From the NCBI GenBank assembly GCA_029891385.1, contig CM057230.1, positions 34,551,402 through 34,615,401 on the forward strand: a stretch of DNA of 64,000 nucleotides, given 5' to 3'. Positions 35,801-46,330 of the stretch are shown here, one piece after another. The position numbers were made by a program, and so were the translations under genes. Source of the stretch: Erythroxylum novogranatense (taxonomy: Eukaryota > Streptophyta > Magnoliopsida > Malpighiales > Erythroxylaceae). Below the pieces are notes generated by a model. That model had not been told where the DNA came from, searched no databases, and worked only from the letters and a program-made list of their open reading frames with translations. The stretch's first letter is position 1, and each line of letters opens with the position of its first letter.

Positions 35801-36146
35801 TGTTTTGGTTGGGAATTGTAAGCTTCAAGTGCTTGCATATATTTTTTGAGGTCAACTCTCTCTTTGTTAATGAGCATAAAATCTATAGGATTGATGATTA
35901 GCTACTTATGAATGCATGTGAGTAACTTCATTACTTGTAACTTATCTGTCTTCATCGGAGAGGGTACCCTTGAGTAGTTTGACAAAATTGTCCTTGATAG
36001 ATTTTAGTAATTGCATGCATTGAAATGATTTAGAACCTTGAAAGTGTTTATTAATAGCATCTACTATAATCGAGTCAAGTTGGAGATGCTTTAATGGGGC
36101 TTGAAGAACCAGAATGGAGATCTTCTTGACTTCAGTTTGCTGACAA
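35801..36146 (-). pseudogene. LINE ORF2 linker between endonuclease and RT
   Basis: The minus strand can be read as FMLINKERVDLKKYMQALE, YNSQPKQKLRVQWMQ and DRNTKYFYNMIQ, the usual linker before RT in plant L1 elements (GDRNTKFFH type), partly left of this interval. The upstream part next to the element C insertion has no clear motif. Confidence 0.6.
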
Positions 36147-36152
36147 TGTTGG

Positions 36153-36326
36153 GTCCGTGTTTTGTGTACCGGGGCTTGGATCCCCCGAGTACTTCAAGTT
36201 TGCACGCGACCACAACCTTAATTAGTATTGTCCCCTCTGGCCTTAGGTGAGTTTCTGGCACTCGAACCCAAGACCTAAAGGTTTTGTTCTACCTTGTGTG
36301 GACGCCTCTCACCATTGAGCCCAACA
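36153..36326 (-). mobile_element. probable tRNA-derived SINE
   Basis: A 174-base segment sits between direct repeats ATGTTGG (36146-36152 and 36326-36332), splitting the terminal TGTTGG of element C's LTR. On the minus strand the A-box-like GGGCTCAATGGTGAGAG lies at its start, and the B-box-like GGTTCGAGTGCC about 45-50 bases later, the spacing of RNA polymerase III promoters in tRNA-related SINEs. The tail is not a clear poly(A) (ACACAAAACACGGACCC). No coding capacity; it would need LINE proteins to move. Confidence 0.65.
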
Positions 36327-36697
36327 TGTTGGACCCCGTTTCTGAAGCCCAACATCGGACATAAAAGCGTGGTGCTTGATACGTGGGCAGAGCCTCCCAA
36401 CCTTATCAACATGCACTCGAGCAAATTTCCAATTGATTCAATACGTAAGATTTGAAACATAAACATGCATGCCTCATTAATATCCAAAAGATGAGTTTTA
36501 CAAAGCTTTAATAACATTTCAAACCAAACTACAAACTTTGAATTCAAAGTGTCAAAAGTACAAAAATACACTTGAACTAATCAAACTCGAAATGAAACTA
36601 AAGCCTTGTCTTCCAAAAGTACATCTTGAAAATACATAAATGTAATAATTCGGAGTGATGCCATAACTCTTGACTTACTCAGTCTCTTGCTCGTCAC

Positions 36698-37407
36698 CTG
36701 AATGGGGAGAGTAAAGGGAGTGAGCTATAAAGCTCGTGGGAACACATTTATAATATAGAAATAAGCAAAGCTATTAGAAAGATAACTTATTGCAGTGATA
36801 CATTTTGAAATCATAGTGATTGAGCATATGCGAATCGTCAACTCAAAAATGCCTGATTGATAACAATTCATGAGTAAAATTCCAAATTTGAATGCGTGAA
36901 ACATAATAACAAATCATAAACACATAAGCATAGCATAATGATTTAGGTTAGTCCGGGTTCATGACGTACTACGAATTCCCATCGAAATGGTTATGTGTAG
37001 TCGTAGTTTCTTGAGGGAGTCCTTATGGGGAGCTTCGTGCCACTTGCGGACAGGCGGGCGAAGCCTTTTCATGGTCAACGTGCACATGACGGTTCTTGGG
37101 ACATACCACAAACCCACATATCATGCATGATTCAAAGTCTTGTAAACTTGATTTGCCAAACTGACACTTGTTATCACTTTTCACATCTTTTGTAAATCAT
37201 GATTTCATGTGCATGTGTTCTTGAAATGACAAAAACCCTTTTTGAAACCTTTTTATTAATCATGAATGCAAATCACATGACAAACATATAATCAATTCAC
37301 ATTAGCACATAAGGCAACATTGATGATGCAATTTAAAGCATTAAATCTTTCTTGATTTGAACAAAACAATGAGTGACTTATTTACTCTATTATAAATATG
37401 AACCCAC
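36698..37407 (-). other. putative intron-like segment in LTR C
   Basis: Minus-strand AAG/GTGGGTTC to CTTTACTCTCCCCATTCAG, about 710 bases, with the conserved hairpin about 21 bases before the CAG. In the other LTR (38845-38860) a deletion has removed the pyrimidine tract and CAG. Splicing is inferred, not shown. Confidence 0.4.
36721..36735 (-). other. conserved LTR hairpin GAGCT-TTAT-AGCTC
   Basis: A 5 bp stem with a 4-base loop; the identical copy in the other LTR is at 38861-38875. Confidence 0.7.
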
Positions 37408-37541
37408 CTTGAATTCCTTGCTTATACTTGCTCAGGAATGAGTTTCCTCTTGATCCTCTTGCTCCTCTTGCCTCACTTGATTTCCTAAAATAAGAACCAA
37501 AATCCCATTCAATAACTCATGCTGAAACAATAATTCTATTC

Positions 37542-38342
37542 TTAACTTCCATCCAAAATTTCGGCCTGGAGTGCAGCATCCACTAATTGCTGGTAATCAC
37601 AGAAATTGTGGATCAAGACTTTCTCCCTGATCCCCAAGTGAAGACCTCCCTCAAACTTACGGTATTTGTCTTCCTCTGACGCCACAATGTTGGCTGCATA
37701 ACGAGAAAGCTGTGTGAACTTCAGCTCATACTCGCTCACACTCATGTCCCTCTGACTGAGGTTCAGAAACTCCCTGGCCTTATCTTGCATATAGAATCTG
37801 GAGAGATACTTCTTCCTGAACACTTCCCCAAAGTCTCTCCATGTCAGCACTGAAGGAACAACCTAACTGTAAGGCATTAATTCCCACCAATGCAGTGCAT
37901 CTCCCTGTAGCAAACTGATTGCATAATCTAACTTCTCCTCATCTGAGCATTTCATCTGAACTAGAACCCTCTCGGTCCTCTTCAACCAGGCTTCAGCCTC
38001 TTCTGGATTCTTCGTCCCACTGAAATCCACAGCTCCAAACTTACGGAGCTTGTCATACTGCCCACTCTTGTCTACTGGAGCTTGCATCGGGACCTGAGAT
38101 CTCTAACCCATGGCATACGTGAAAGCCTGAGCAAAGGCTTGAAAGAAACTCAGATCCATGGGATTTGCTTGAGGCATAGGAGGAGGCGGAGGACGCACTT
38201 CTTGTTGCAAACTAGGTGCCTTAGAAATCGGAGCAGAATGTGTCCCAACATCTTGAGGAACATGGGATTCATCCGTGCTCCCTTGACGAGAATGAGACCG
38301 AGTCATAGCTCCTCGAGTTCTCTTTCGAGGTGGCATTTTCAC
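37542..38342 (-). pseudogene. gag: gag of element C, truncated
   Basis: From the start at 38342 or the Met at 38336 (MPPRKRTRGAM) the frame runs to a stop near 38103, resumes at 38087 with KFGAVDFSGTKNPEEAEAWL and LLQGDALHWWE, meets another stop near 37863, then continues FRKKYLSRFYMQDKAREFL, MSVSEYELKFTQLSRYAAN and FEGGLHLGIREKV. It ends abruptly at QAEI, where LTR sequence begins; the last few codons come from the LTR. The capsid core is complete but zinc knuckles, protease and all of pol are gone. Same gag family as element B. Confidence 0.9.
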
Positions 38343-38474
38343 TCCTTCAATATAAAACCATTGAAAACTTTAGTTCAAACAAAACAATTTTCAAAGCATG
38401 TAAAAACAGTTCAAATCATGTAAAACAATGCAAGTTATTCCTTGAAAGCAATGCCATGCAACCCTGGACCTAAA

Positions 38475-38493
38475 CCTAGGCGCTCTGATACCA
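38475..38493 (-). promoter_or_regulatory. primer binding site of element C
   Basis: On the minus strand TGGTATCAGAGCGCCTAGG, identical to the PBS of element B, five bases from the LTR end at 38499. Confidence 0.9.
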
Positions 38494-38498
38494 AAACA

Positions 38499-39450
38499 TG
38501 TTAGACCCCGTTTCCGAAGCCCAACATCGGACATAAAAGCGTGGGCTGGGCCTCCCAACCTTATCAACATGCACTCGAGCAAATTTCTAAATGATTCAAT
38601 ACGTAAGATTTGAAACATAAACATGCATGCCTCATTAATATCCAAAAGATGAGTTTTACAAAGCTTTAATAACATTTCAAACCAAATTAAAAACTTTGAG
38701 TTCAAGTGTCAAAAGTACAAAAATACACTTGAACTAATCAAACTCGAAATGAAACTAAAGCCTTGTCTTCCAAAAGTACATCTTGAAAATACATAAACGT
38801 AATAATTCGGAGCGATGCCATAACTCTTGACTTACTCAGTCTCTTGCTCATCAAGGGGGTGAGCTATAAAGCTCGTGGGAACACATTTATAATATAGAAA
38901 TAAGCAAAACTATTAGAAAGATAACTTATTGCCGTGATACACTTTGAAATCATAGTGATTGAGCATATGCGAATCGTCAACTCAAAAATGCCTGATTGAT
39001 AACAATTCATGAGTAAAATTCCAAATTTGAATGCGTGAAACATAATAACAAATCATAAACACATAAGCATAGTATAATAGTTTGGGTTAGTCCGGGTTCA
39101 CGACGTACTATGCATTCCCATCGAAATGGTTATGTGTAGTCGTAGTTTCTTGAGGGAGTCCTTGTGGGGAGCTCCATTCCACTTGCGGGCAGGCGGGTGA
39201 AGCCTTTTCATGGTCAACGTGCACGTGACGGTTCTTGAGACATACCATAAACCCACATATCATGCATGATTCAAAGTCTTGTAAACTTGATTTGCCAAAC
39301 TAGAACTTGTTTAGAAAATCACTTTTCACATCTTTTGTAAATCATGATTTCATGTGCATGTGTTCTTGAAATGAGAAAAACCTTTTTTGAAACCTTTTTA
39401 TTAATCATGAATGCAAATCATATGACAAACATATAATCAATTCACATTAG
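38499..39450 (-). repeat. 5' LTR of element C, part 1 (PBS-proximal)
   Basis: Plus-strand TGTTAGACCCCG is the LTR end. The LTR is interrupted by copia D after ATTAG (39446-39450) and continues at 62787. Joined length would be about 2.1 kb. Contains the hairpin at 38861-38875. Confidence 0.9.
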
Positions 39451-41336
39451 TGTAGGAAAATCCCGGTGTGAGCATCACATACCCACGGTGCGGAAAACAA
39501 AAATTTTTATTCCGGGACCTTCCCAAAGCCAGGATCCATGTGTTCATACAACAAACTCAAACCATAACGCCAAAGGAGACCTGTCTCTAACGGTATCCAC
39601 GCAGAGATCGGAGAACCTAACCGGGACAAACCCTTTGACCCGGGAATAGCTAGAACAAATTAAAGACTGCTAGATCTTACCTTTGTTCTATGGAGAGCTT
39701 GAAACTAACAATGATGGAAGATGAAACACTTGAGAGGAGATGAGCTTAACCAATGATGAAGATGAAGAGATGGCTATAGAAACCCTTTCTAAAACCTCCA
39801 ATCTTCATCCATCGTTTTTTTCTTGCTTCATGGCCACGAAGATCATCATCTTCTTGCAAGAAACTCTTTCTTTCATCTTCATTTTCCATAAGCCACGATC
39901 CTCATCTTCTTCACTTTATTATTTTGTCTTTTTTAGCCATTTAATGAAAGTGATGACTAAACAAAATAAAGAAGCTTCCATGCTTCTTCTCCTCCATCCA
40001 CGTACACACTATATATATATATATATATATTAATTATTTAATTAATTAATCATATATATATATATGTATATATATTAATGCTGAGGTGGTCCAGTCACAC
40101 TGGGGTCGGTCCTACCGGGTCTCGGTATGGGATAAACCTCGGAAACCTTTTTCAGCAATATCGATGTCGCGATCTCATCGGGACATATCTCGATCTCATC
40201 GGGATCCATTTAGTTCCATTTGCTCTCCATTTATTGGATCTCTATCCAAAACTATTTTACAAATTCTCCGAGACACTCTTATGCGTGTGACCCATTAGGT
40301 TCCCGGTTATGTTGACCACTTAGATTAACACTTAATCTAAGCAAGTCATGAGCGGTATCTAGCAACACATCATGACCCCCAATTGATCGGAAAGTAATTG
40401 GTTTGATGAATTAACATGTATTCATCATGAACCATATCACGAACCTTTCCATAGACAATTACCGTGCAATTCGTCCTTTCACCATGTTATACCCCACTTG
40501 GTTATGAGTATGGGCAATGTGTCAACTCTCACTAGACTGACTACGTCAAATCTAGTCCAAGTGATATCAGTTCTTGTCCTGGGACTCATTACTTTATATG
40601 TCACTGAAGACACTCTTCACGACATATATACTCCGGCCAGAGATTTCTAAGTAATGATCCTGACAAGAGGCCATGGGTATCATCTTCTGCTATCACAGAA
40701 GTGGTGAATCCTCTATTGGCTACTCAATTACCTTCGAATACCTCAAACTGCACTCCAATCACCACCCTATGAGCGACCTCTGAAGGCAACAAGGAATGGA
40801 GTCAGCACGTAATCAAGATTCAAGATATCCTTGAGTACCTCAAGTCTAAGGATACTTGCACCATTGCTATGATGAGATTATCACTGACATTAGAATAGGA
40901 CATCCATGTGATGATCTCATGGCAGGTCATCTAATGTACTTACTACCTCTAGTAAGCATCCACATCTCAACCCTAAATATCTCATATTTACAGTTTCTGA
41001 GATCCACTGCGTGATCAAATCAAGGAGTTTGAGATGTGCTAGTCTTTCCGGATTACTGATGTCCGGTCTCAGTAATCCTATGACTAGGGATAATTTAGAT
41101 ACTGACATAATTGCACATGATAGGAATCTCAGTAGTATGATCACATCATAATTACCTTCATGCTATGTCATATATCATGGACTTCATTAATTTGATTGAT
41201 TACAGATCAATATCAGTTCATAAATAATGAACAACAAATTAATGAAATATGTCTTTCTTTATTATTTCATAAAGAATGTACACTACTTTGTACAAAATGC
41301 GCTAAAGGCGATTGCCTTCAGGGCACTACTCTAACA
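39451..41336 (-). repeat. 3' LTR of copia D
   Basis: Minus strand TGTTAGAGTAGTGCCC...GGATTTTCCTACA, 1886 bases. Contains a (TA)n tract at 40010-40034 and 40052-40076. Small open frames at 39740-40033 and 40917-41144 recur in the other LTR only because the LTRs are copies. Confidence 0.95.
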
Positions 41337-41352
41337 ATCTCCCACTTGACCT
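41337..41352 (-). promoter_or_regulatory. polypurine tract of copia D
   Basis: Minus strand AGGTCAAGTGGGAGAT directly abuts the LTR start TGTTAGAG. Confidence 0.85.
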
Positions 41353-41856
41353 AAAGCCAATCGCCTTGATATCTAATACCATAGGCGAGTACATGAGAAT
41401 CAAAACTCTTTTGTGACAATGGCTTCGTCAACGGATCAGCAATATTCTGCTCGGTGGGAACTCTCTTGATCTGGAAATCACCACGTCCTATGATCTCCCT
41501 TATCAAATGATATCTGCGGAGTACGTGTTTGGATCGTTGATGAGACCTTGGTTCCTTCGCCTACGCAATAGCCCCATTGTTGTCACAATATAACTGTATG
41601 AGCCCATCACTGCTAAGAACCACACCAAGTTCAGTAATGAACTTTTTGATCCAAACTGCTTCCTTTACTGCTTCTGAAGCGGCAAGGTACTCTGCCTCGG
41701 TTGTTGAATCCGCAGTCGTCTCTTGTTTGGAACTCTTCCAACCGGCGCTTCACCGTTCGATGTGAATACATAACCTGATTGGGATTTGGAATCATCCTTA
41801 TCAGATTGAAAACTAGCATCTGTATACCCGCTCACTTGGAGATCTCCATCCCTATA
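41346..41856 (-). pseudogene. RNase H and pol C-terminus of copia D
   Basis: Minus strand: VSGYTDASFQSDKDDSKSQS, a frameshift, then STTEAEYLAASEAVKEAVW (copia RNase H signature), LYCDNNGAI, KEPRSHQRSKHVLRRYHLIR and NIADPLTKPL, ending in GDWL just before the polypurine tract. Continuous before insertion with the RT at 51878-52990. A frameshift between GYVF and the STTEAEY motif disables it. Confidence 0.9.
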
Positions 41857-42438
41857 TGTAACATCCCGTCACCGATAGGATGTGTACAGTTCCTCTTATA
41901 CGTATTCTGCATCTGTATTTATAGCCTCTGCACATTTGATAAATGTTCAGCATTTCATTAGCATCTGTATGTACATGCATGTATGACATAATTCCGACTT
42001 GTTTGTGTCATTGGAGACTTTGTGATTAAGGTTTAGTGTGCTTTGATTTGTGAATTTGGAGAAATTGTGTTATTAGTGGAATTTAATATTTTAGAACTTC
42101 GATTTATGAAATTGAGGAGTCAAATTGAACATAGGCATTGAGAATTGAAAATTGGAGTATATGGTAATGAGTTTTCTAATTTTGTGGAATTATAGGAAAT
42201 TTTCTGGAATTTTTGGAGTATTAGGCCCGGACTGGAATAATGGCTTAGTGACTGATTTAATTGTGATTTTGGTTCCGAATTCGATTGATAATTGATATGA
42301 GATAATTTAAATTATGATTTGAAGAATTAGGGTATGAACTATTGAAATTCGGGAGAAATTAAAGTTAGAAATTGAATTAAGGTGGTTCGGATTGGACTTG
42401 TGGCAATCGAAATTGCCAAACAAGCCTTAAGGTTTCTG

Positions 42439-42450
42439 TATATATATAAA
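42439..42450 (+). promoter_or_regulatory. TATA box in the LTR of element E
   Basis: TATATATATAAAG about 580 bases into the LTR; the 3' LTR counterpart is at about 49739-49750. It would place transcription start near 42470, leaving the GC-rich block, donor-like site and hairpin inside the transcript. Confidence 0.55.
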
Positions 42451-42841
42451 GCCTATGCCTTTGAACTTTGAGAGACGATGCTTGCTTCTTTTTCTGGAGA
42501 AAATTGTTTTGTTCTTCTTCTTCCCTTGTGTGGATTTCTTGGTGATTTGGAAGAGTTTAAGGCTTAATCAAGTAAGTTATTGCTTATTTATGTTTTCTAT
42601 AGTTTGATTCAAGCAAGAAATTAAGTGATTGATTGTTTGGAAGTTAGAAAGTTTCGGATGATATAGGTTTTAGGGTAAAATGTGATTTTGATTTGGGTGA
42701 TATTGGAATAATGCTTATTTAATGGATTTGAGGTTAGAAATAAGTTGTGTTAAGTGAATAATATTGTTTTGGAGTGTTTTGAATGAATTTGGAAGGAAAG
42801 GGATCGGATTATATTAGAAGAATCTGGATTTTCTGGCGATT

Positions 42842-43130
42842 ACGGTTCATGACGCTTGTGACGTGTAACACGAACACGCTAAATGAATCTAATTTTTCTC
42901 CCACGCCATGAGGCACGCGAGACGAGCATGGCGAATGAAAATTAAATCGTCACGCCGTGGCGAGACACGAGGCCGGCTTGAGCTGGGCGTGATTACGCCT
43001 GTGCGAGAGGAGACGTGCACATCGCGAAGGAGATTGGAGCCATGACGAGGCGTGTGTGGACGCCATGCCGTGCGAAGAGCGGATGCGATTACGCCGCGGC
43101 GAGAGGTGAGGCTTGTGCCGCGGTGAGGAA
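42842..43130. repeat. GC-rich palindrome cluster, 5' LTR of element E
   Basis: Many CGCCGCGGCG, CGCCATGGCG and CACGCCGTGGCG-type motifs, with GATTACGCC repeated. The matching block 50130-50415 of the 3' LTR shows numerous substitutions and indels, whereas sequence either side is highly similar. Confidence 0.75.
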
Positions 43131-43631
43131 TGCTTATATGGGAAAATTAGATTTTTAGGGTTTTTGAAATTGGGAATTAGGAAATTGATAATTTAATTAA
43201 ATATGGATTGATTTCAAATTAAAGATTATGAATTTGGGAGTTCAATTTCAATTTGAGAGAATTAAGTTTGGAAATTTAATTGGTAATTCTTGAAATCGGA
43301 TGGCAATTGCATAGTGAATTTGAATCTGATTCAACGATAATTCCTGTGTATTAGAATTTGACTTTGGAGATTTAGAACTTAGCAAATTGACTTATGGAAT
43401 TAGAAATTTCTATGAATTAGTGTGGAAATGCGGAATTGAGATAATCGATTATAGGGTCGGAAATGTCTTGCCATGCATAGTACATTATTCATTTGAGACA
43501 TCAGCATTTCTGGTTATTGAAATTGGTGCAATTAGTGATATTCGGATATTATGATTACTGTAGAGGCTCAACTGGAGTGTCGATCCTTTGACGCAGCGAA
43601 GACTTCCCGGCAGTAGCTCGGAAGTTTAGAG

Positions 43632-44217
43632 GTGAGTAACCTAGTTGGTTTCTCAATCTCTGATGTGCTATGTGCTTAGTGTGTGACTATCTGTGATTCT
43701 GATTAAGTGATCCGCATGTGTTATGTTACTGTGAATTCGTGAACGCATGCTAGGCATGAATAGAAATCAGTAACTGACAGTTATAACTAGAGCATATTTT
43801 GATCTGAGTGGAGCTATAAGCTCGCTAATTGTGATAAGTGAAACGGGATTAGTGCATACCCAGAGGGCTCTTCTATCCTAGTGCGTGGGCGATGAGTGCA
43901 TACCCAGAGGGCTCTCCTACCCCCGAAAACGCGATTTCTGTGTGATGTGCCCATAAATGGGATAATTCTGACGCCCAGTCACAACAATTAAAATGAACTG
44001 GAAATCATTGTGCATTTAGTCTGTGATTATGCTGTGAATGTGATATGGAATTAATTGAAACTGTGTGATTATGATTGTATGAAATTCTGATTTATGATTC
44101 GAAATGTGATATGTGTTGCTTTGTACGCGATTTTGCGTAATGCATGAATGGGTAAACCATCGATGATGGTTACTCATTGAGTTTTATAAACTCACCCAAA
44201 TTGTGACTATTTTTCGG
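43632..44217 (+). other. putative intron-like segment in LTR E
   Basis: Donor-like AGAG/GTGAGTAACC at 43632 and, 23 bases after the hairpin, CTATTTTTCGG (44208-44217) where LTR F has TTTATTTTTCAG. The acceptor AG is therefore missing here; CTAGCTCAG at about 44235-44243 could substitute. Both E LTRs share the change. Confidence 0.3.
44178..44194 (+). other. conserved LTR hairpin TGAGTTT-TAT-AAACTCA
   Basis: A 7 bp perfect stem with a 3-base loop. The 3' LTR version (51470-51486) is TGAGTTT-CGC-AAACTCA, so the loop changed while the stem was kept. Confidence 0.75.
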
Positions 44218-44586
44218 GATGGTGGTAGTGAGACTTCTAGCTCAGATTTTGGGACTTTTCCTTTTGTGTGCGCGCGAGAGGGCATGGCCCTGAGTTGGTC
44301 ATTGGGGATCCTTTGGGATATTTTGGGGATGACCTAGATAGGAGCTATTATTGTTCATTTTGGCTCAGATATTGGTAATGATGATGAAGTATGGTTTTCG
44401 TAAATGAGATAAGAAGTACTCTTTTGGTTTCAAAATTTTAGTGAATGTGATCATTACTGCTTAAATTATTGATGCCATGAGGTTTATTAGAAGTGAATGT
44501 TTGGTAGTGCACCCTCATCGTAGGATATGTATTGATATGACCTACCATGCGTTCGGTATATACTCTACGGTGAGGGGCCACATTGG

Positions 44587-44598
44587 TGGTATCAGAGC
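44587..44598 (+). promoter_or_regulatory. primer binding site of element E
   Basis: TGGTATCAGAGC four bases after the LTR end; initiator Met tRNA type. Confidence 0.85.
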
Positions 44599-44689
44599 AT
44601 GGTTTGGCATCTTTTGGGCATAGTGTATTTTAGGCCTGAATCTTTATGAGAAAAGCAAAAATTGATTTAGTTTGTGATTTTATTGTAGG

Positions 44690-45620
44690 TCATCCGTCTT
44701 TGGTGATCAGGTCGATCACTCAGCTGACCAAGGATCAGTAGGAGCTAGTAGAGAGTCCTCTGTGCCTTTGTATGAGGAACGACCTCTGTGGTTCCCATGA
44801 GACGGAACGGAGGTATGATCGTCTGCGTGGCGAGTATGGATTTCTTTGGTAGCTGAGACCTGCCGAGGCCGAGGGTTTGTTAGAGAGGTCCGCGGGTCCT
44901 GACGGATGGTCGTGACCCGATGAGCGCTCGACTATGTTGTCTCTTTACCTGTGGTCCAACAGATCGGTGGTGGAAGACTATTCCGGAGTTCCACGGCACT
45001 GTGTTTTGACTTGGCGGATTTTCTGAGAGCTTTCCGAGATAATTATACGCCCAGGGTTTATATGGAGATGAAGATGCAGGAGTTTTTGGATTTGAGACAA
45101 GGGTCTATGACAGTGGCTGACTATGAGGTCCGATTTAACGAGTTATCGGCGTATGAATCTGTTCTGATTTCTTCTGAGGCAGATAGGTGCCGAAGATTTG
45201 AGGGAGGGCTGAATCTGGATATTCGTACCAGGTTAGCCCGGTCTGATATGGGCACCTTTGTGGAGCTGAGGTCAGCTGCTGTCAGGATCGAGCAGCTCTT
45301 GAGGCAGAGCCGAGTTGAGATTGGTCAGGGATCTCGGAGTAAGAGATCCAGTGATAGTCAGGGCAGCTCGGGTAGGAGCTTTAGCCGACGCCGTAGGTGC
45401 TCAGATTTTGGGAGGTCTCGAACGATCTGGTTCGATTCAGAGAGGTAGATTTGGGCAATCGGGTAGCGATGGTAGTGGTCGAGGCTCGGCCAGACTTCCT
45501 CCTCTGGCGAAGTTTTGTGAGAGGAGGCATAGTGGGGAGGCTTTGGAGGTTCTTGGAGCTTGTTTGAGATGTGGCTCGATGGAGCATCGATCCCAGACCG
45601 CGGAGATTTTGGGAGCCTCG
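44690..45620 (+). pseudogene. gag remnant of element E
   Basis: The N-terminal part (44690-44950) is scrambled by frameshifts. The open piece 44951-45448 contains FLRAFRDNYTPRVYMEMKMQ, EFLDLRQGSMTVADYEVRF, NELSAYESVLISSEADRC and RRFEGGLNLDIRTRLARSD, the capsid core, then a basic Ser/Arg linker. In a shifted frame CLRCGSMEHRSQ (about 45565-45600) is a damaged zinc knuckle. Confidence 0.85.
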
Positions 45621-45699
45621 GCTTGCTTGAGTGGGAGAGCTGGTAGTAGCATGATTGTGCAAAGCAGAGCCATGATAGTGGACACGGATTGTAAGGCGA

Positions 45700-46330
45700 G
45701 GCGAGCTCTGAGTGGAGCTGGAGATTCTTTTGTGGGGTCTGAGAGTCGGGGAGTCGGGCAGCCGCAGCGCCGTGGTCTACACCATGACCAAAGGGAGGCC
45801 CAGACTCTCAGATGTGGTTGCAGTTTGCTTCGCTCTACGATATAGAGGTGTATGCATTGATAGATCAGTGGTCCACGATTCATTTATTGCACCGCATGTG
45901 GCATGTAGATTGTATGTGCTAGAGAGATGCTTCAAGATGGGTTGCGGTGAGTACACCTTTGGGTACCACCGCTTTAGGCAAGATTTGTGGGATGCCCGAT
46001 ACGGTAGATTCAGCAGATTGAGTGCATATTTGATAGTGTTGCCCTTCGAGATCGAGGTGATTTTGGGGATGGATCGCTCCTTCGCCCATAGGCGATTATG
46101 GATTGCTATACCAAGGGGTTGTGTTAGAGTCTCCGATCGGTAGAAATTTTTCGAGATGTTAGTCAGCGATTGCCAGCCGGGATGATCTCTTTTATGAGTG
46201 CTTTGAGGTTGATGAGAGGTGATTTGAGGCTTATTTGGCGATGTAGTGGATTCTAGAGTGCGAGAGTTTGCAGGATGTCCCCGTGATTAGAGAGTTTCTG
46301 ATGTGTTTCGAGTTACCGGGGTTGCGCCGG
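45700..46330 (+). pseudogene. protease remnant of element E
   Basis: The DxGxTHSFI active site is scrambled around 45855-45890 (ALIDQWST then HDSFIAPHVACRL across a frameshift). LIVLPFEIEVILGMDRSF (about 46030-46085) matches the protease C-terminus. At least two frameshifts. Confidence 0.7.

Larger units (their letters stand above)
33129..36146 (-). mobile_element. L1-type non-LTR retrotransposon (LINE), 3' portion
   Basis: Minus-strand protein motifs run right to left: RT fingers, a FADD active site, an SLWVRWVH segment and a zf-RVT-like Cys/His region. A short poly(A) (plus-strand T run at 33129-33133) marks the 3' end. It inserted in the 3' LTR of the SIRE-like element. It is interrupted at 36146 by element C and resumes at 63964. 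The endonuclease part lies beyond the right edge. Many stops and frameshifts make it non-functional. Its last 410 bases are duplicated at 20046-20459. Confidence 0.85.
36327..37561 (-). repeat. truncated 3' LTR of element C
   Basis: It matches the right LTR (38499-39450 and on to about 63050) until ATCCAAAATTTC, where gag sequence begins. Contains a donor-like AAG/GTGGGTTC (start 37407), the hairpin at 36721-36735 and an acceptor-like CCCCATTCAG at 36698. The region that would hold the GC-rich palindromes is in the lost part. Confidence 0.85.
41857..44582 (+). repeat. 5' LTR of element E
   Basis: It begins TGTAACATCCC and ends near GGGGCCACA. Contains a TATA box at 42439-42450, a GC-rich block 42842-43130, a donor-like AGAGGTGAGTAACC (43629-43641), a direct repeat GTGCATACCCAGAGGGCTCT (about 43853 and 43897) and the hairpin at 44178-44194. 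Confidence 0.9.

Noticed and set aside
36153..36326. tRNA gene from the A- and B-box-like motifs
   Set aside because: No cloverleaf or acceptor stem can be formed and the unit is too long; a SINE fits better.
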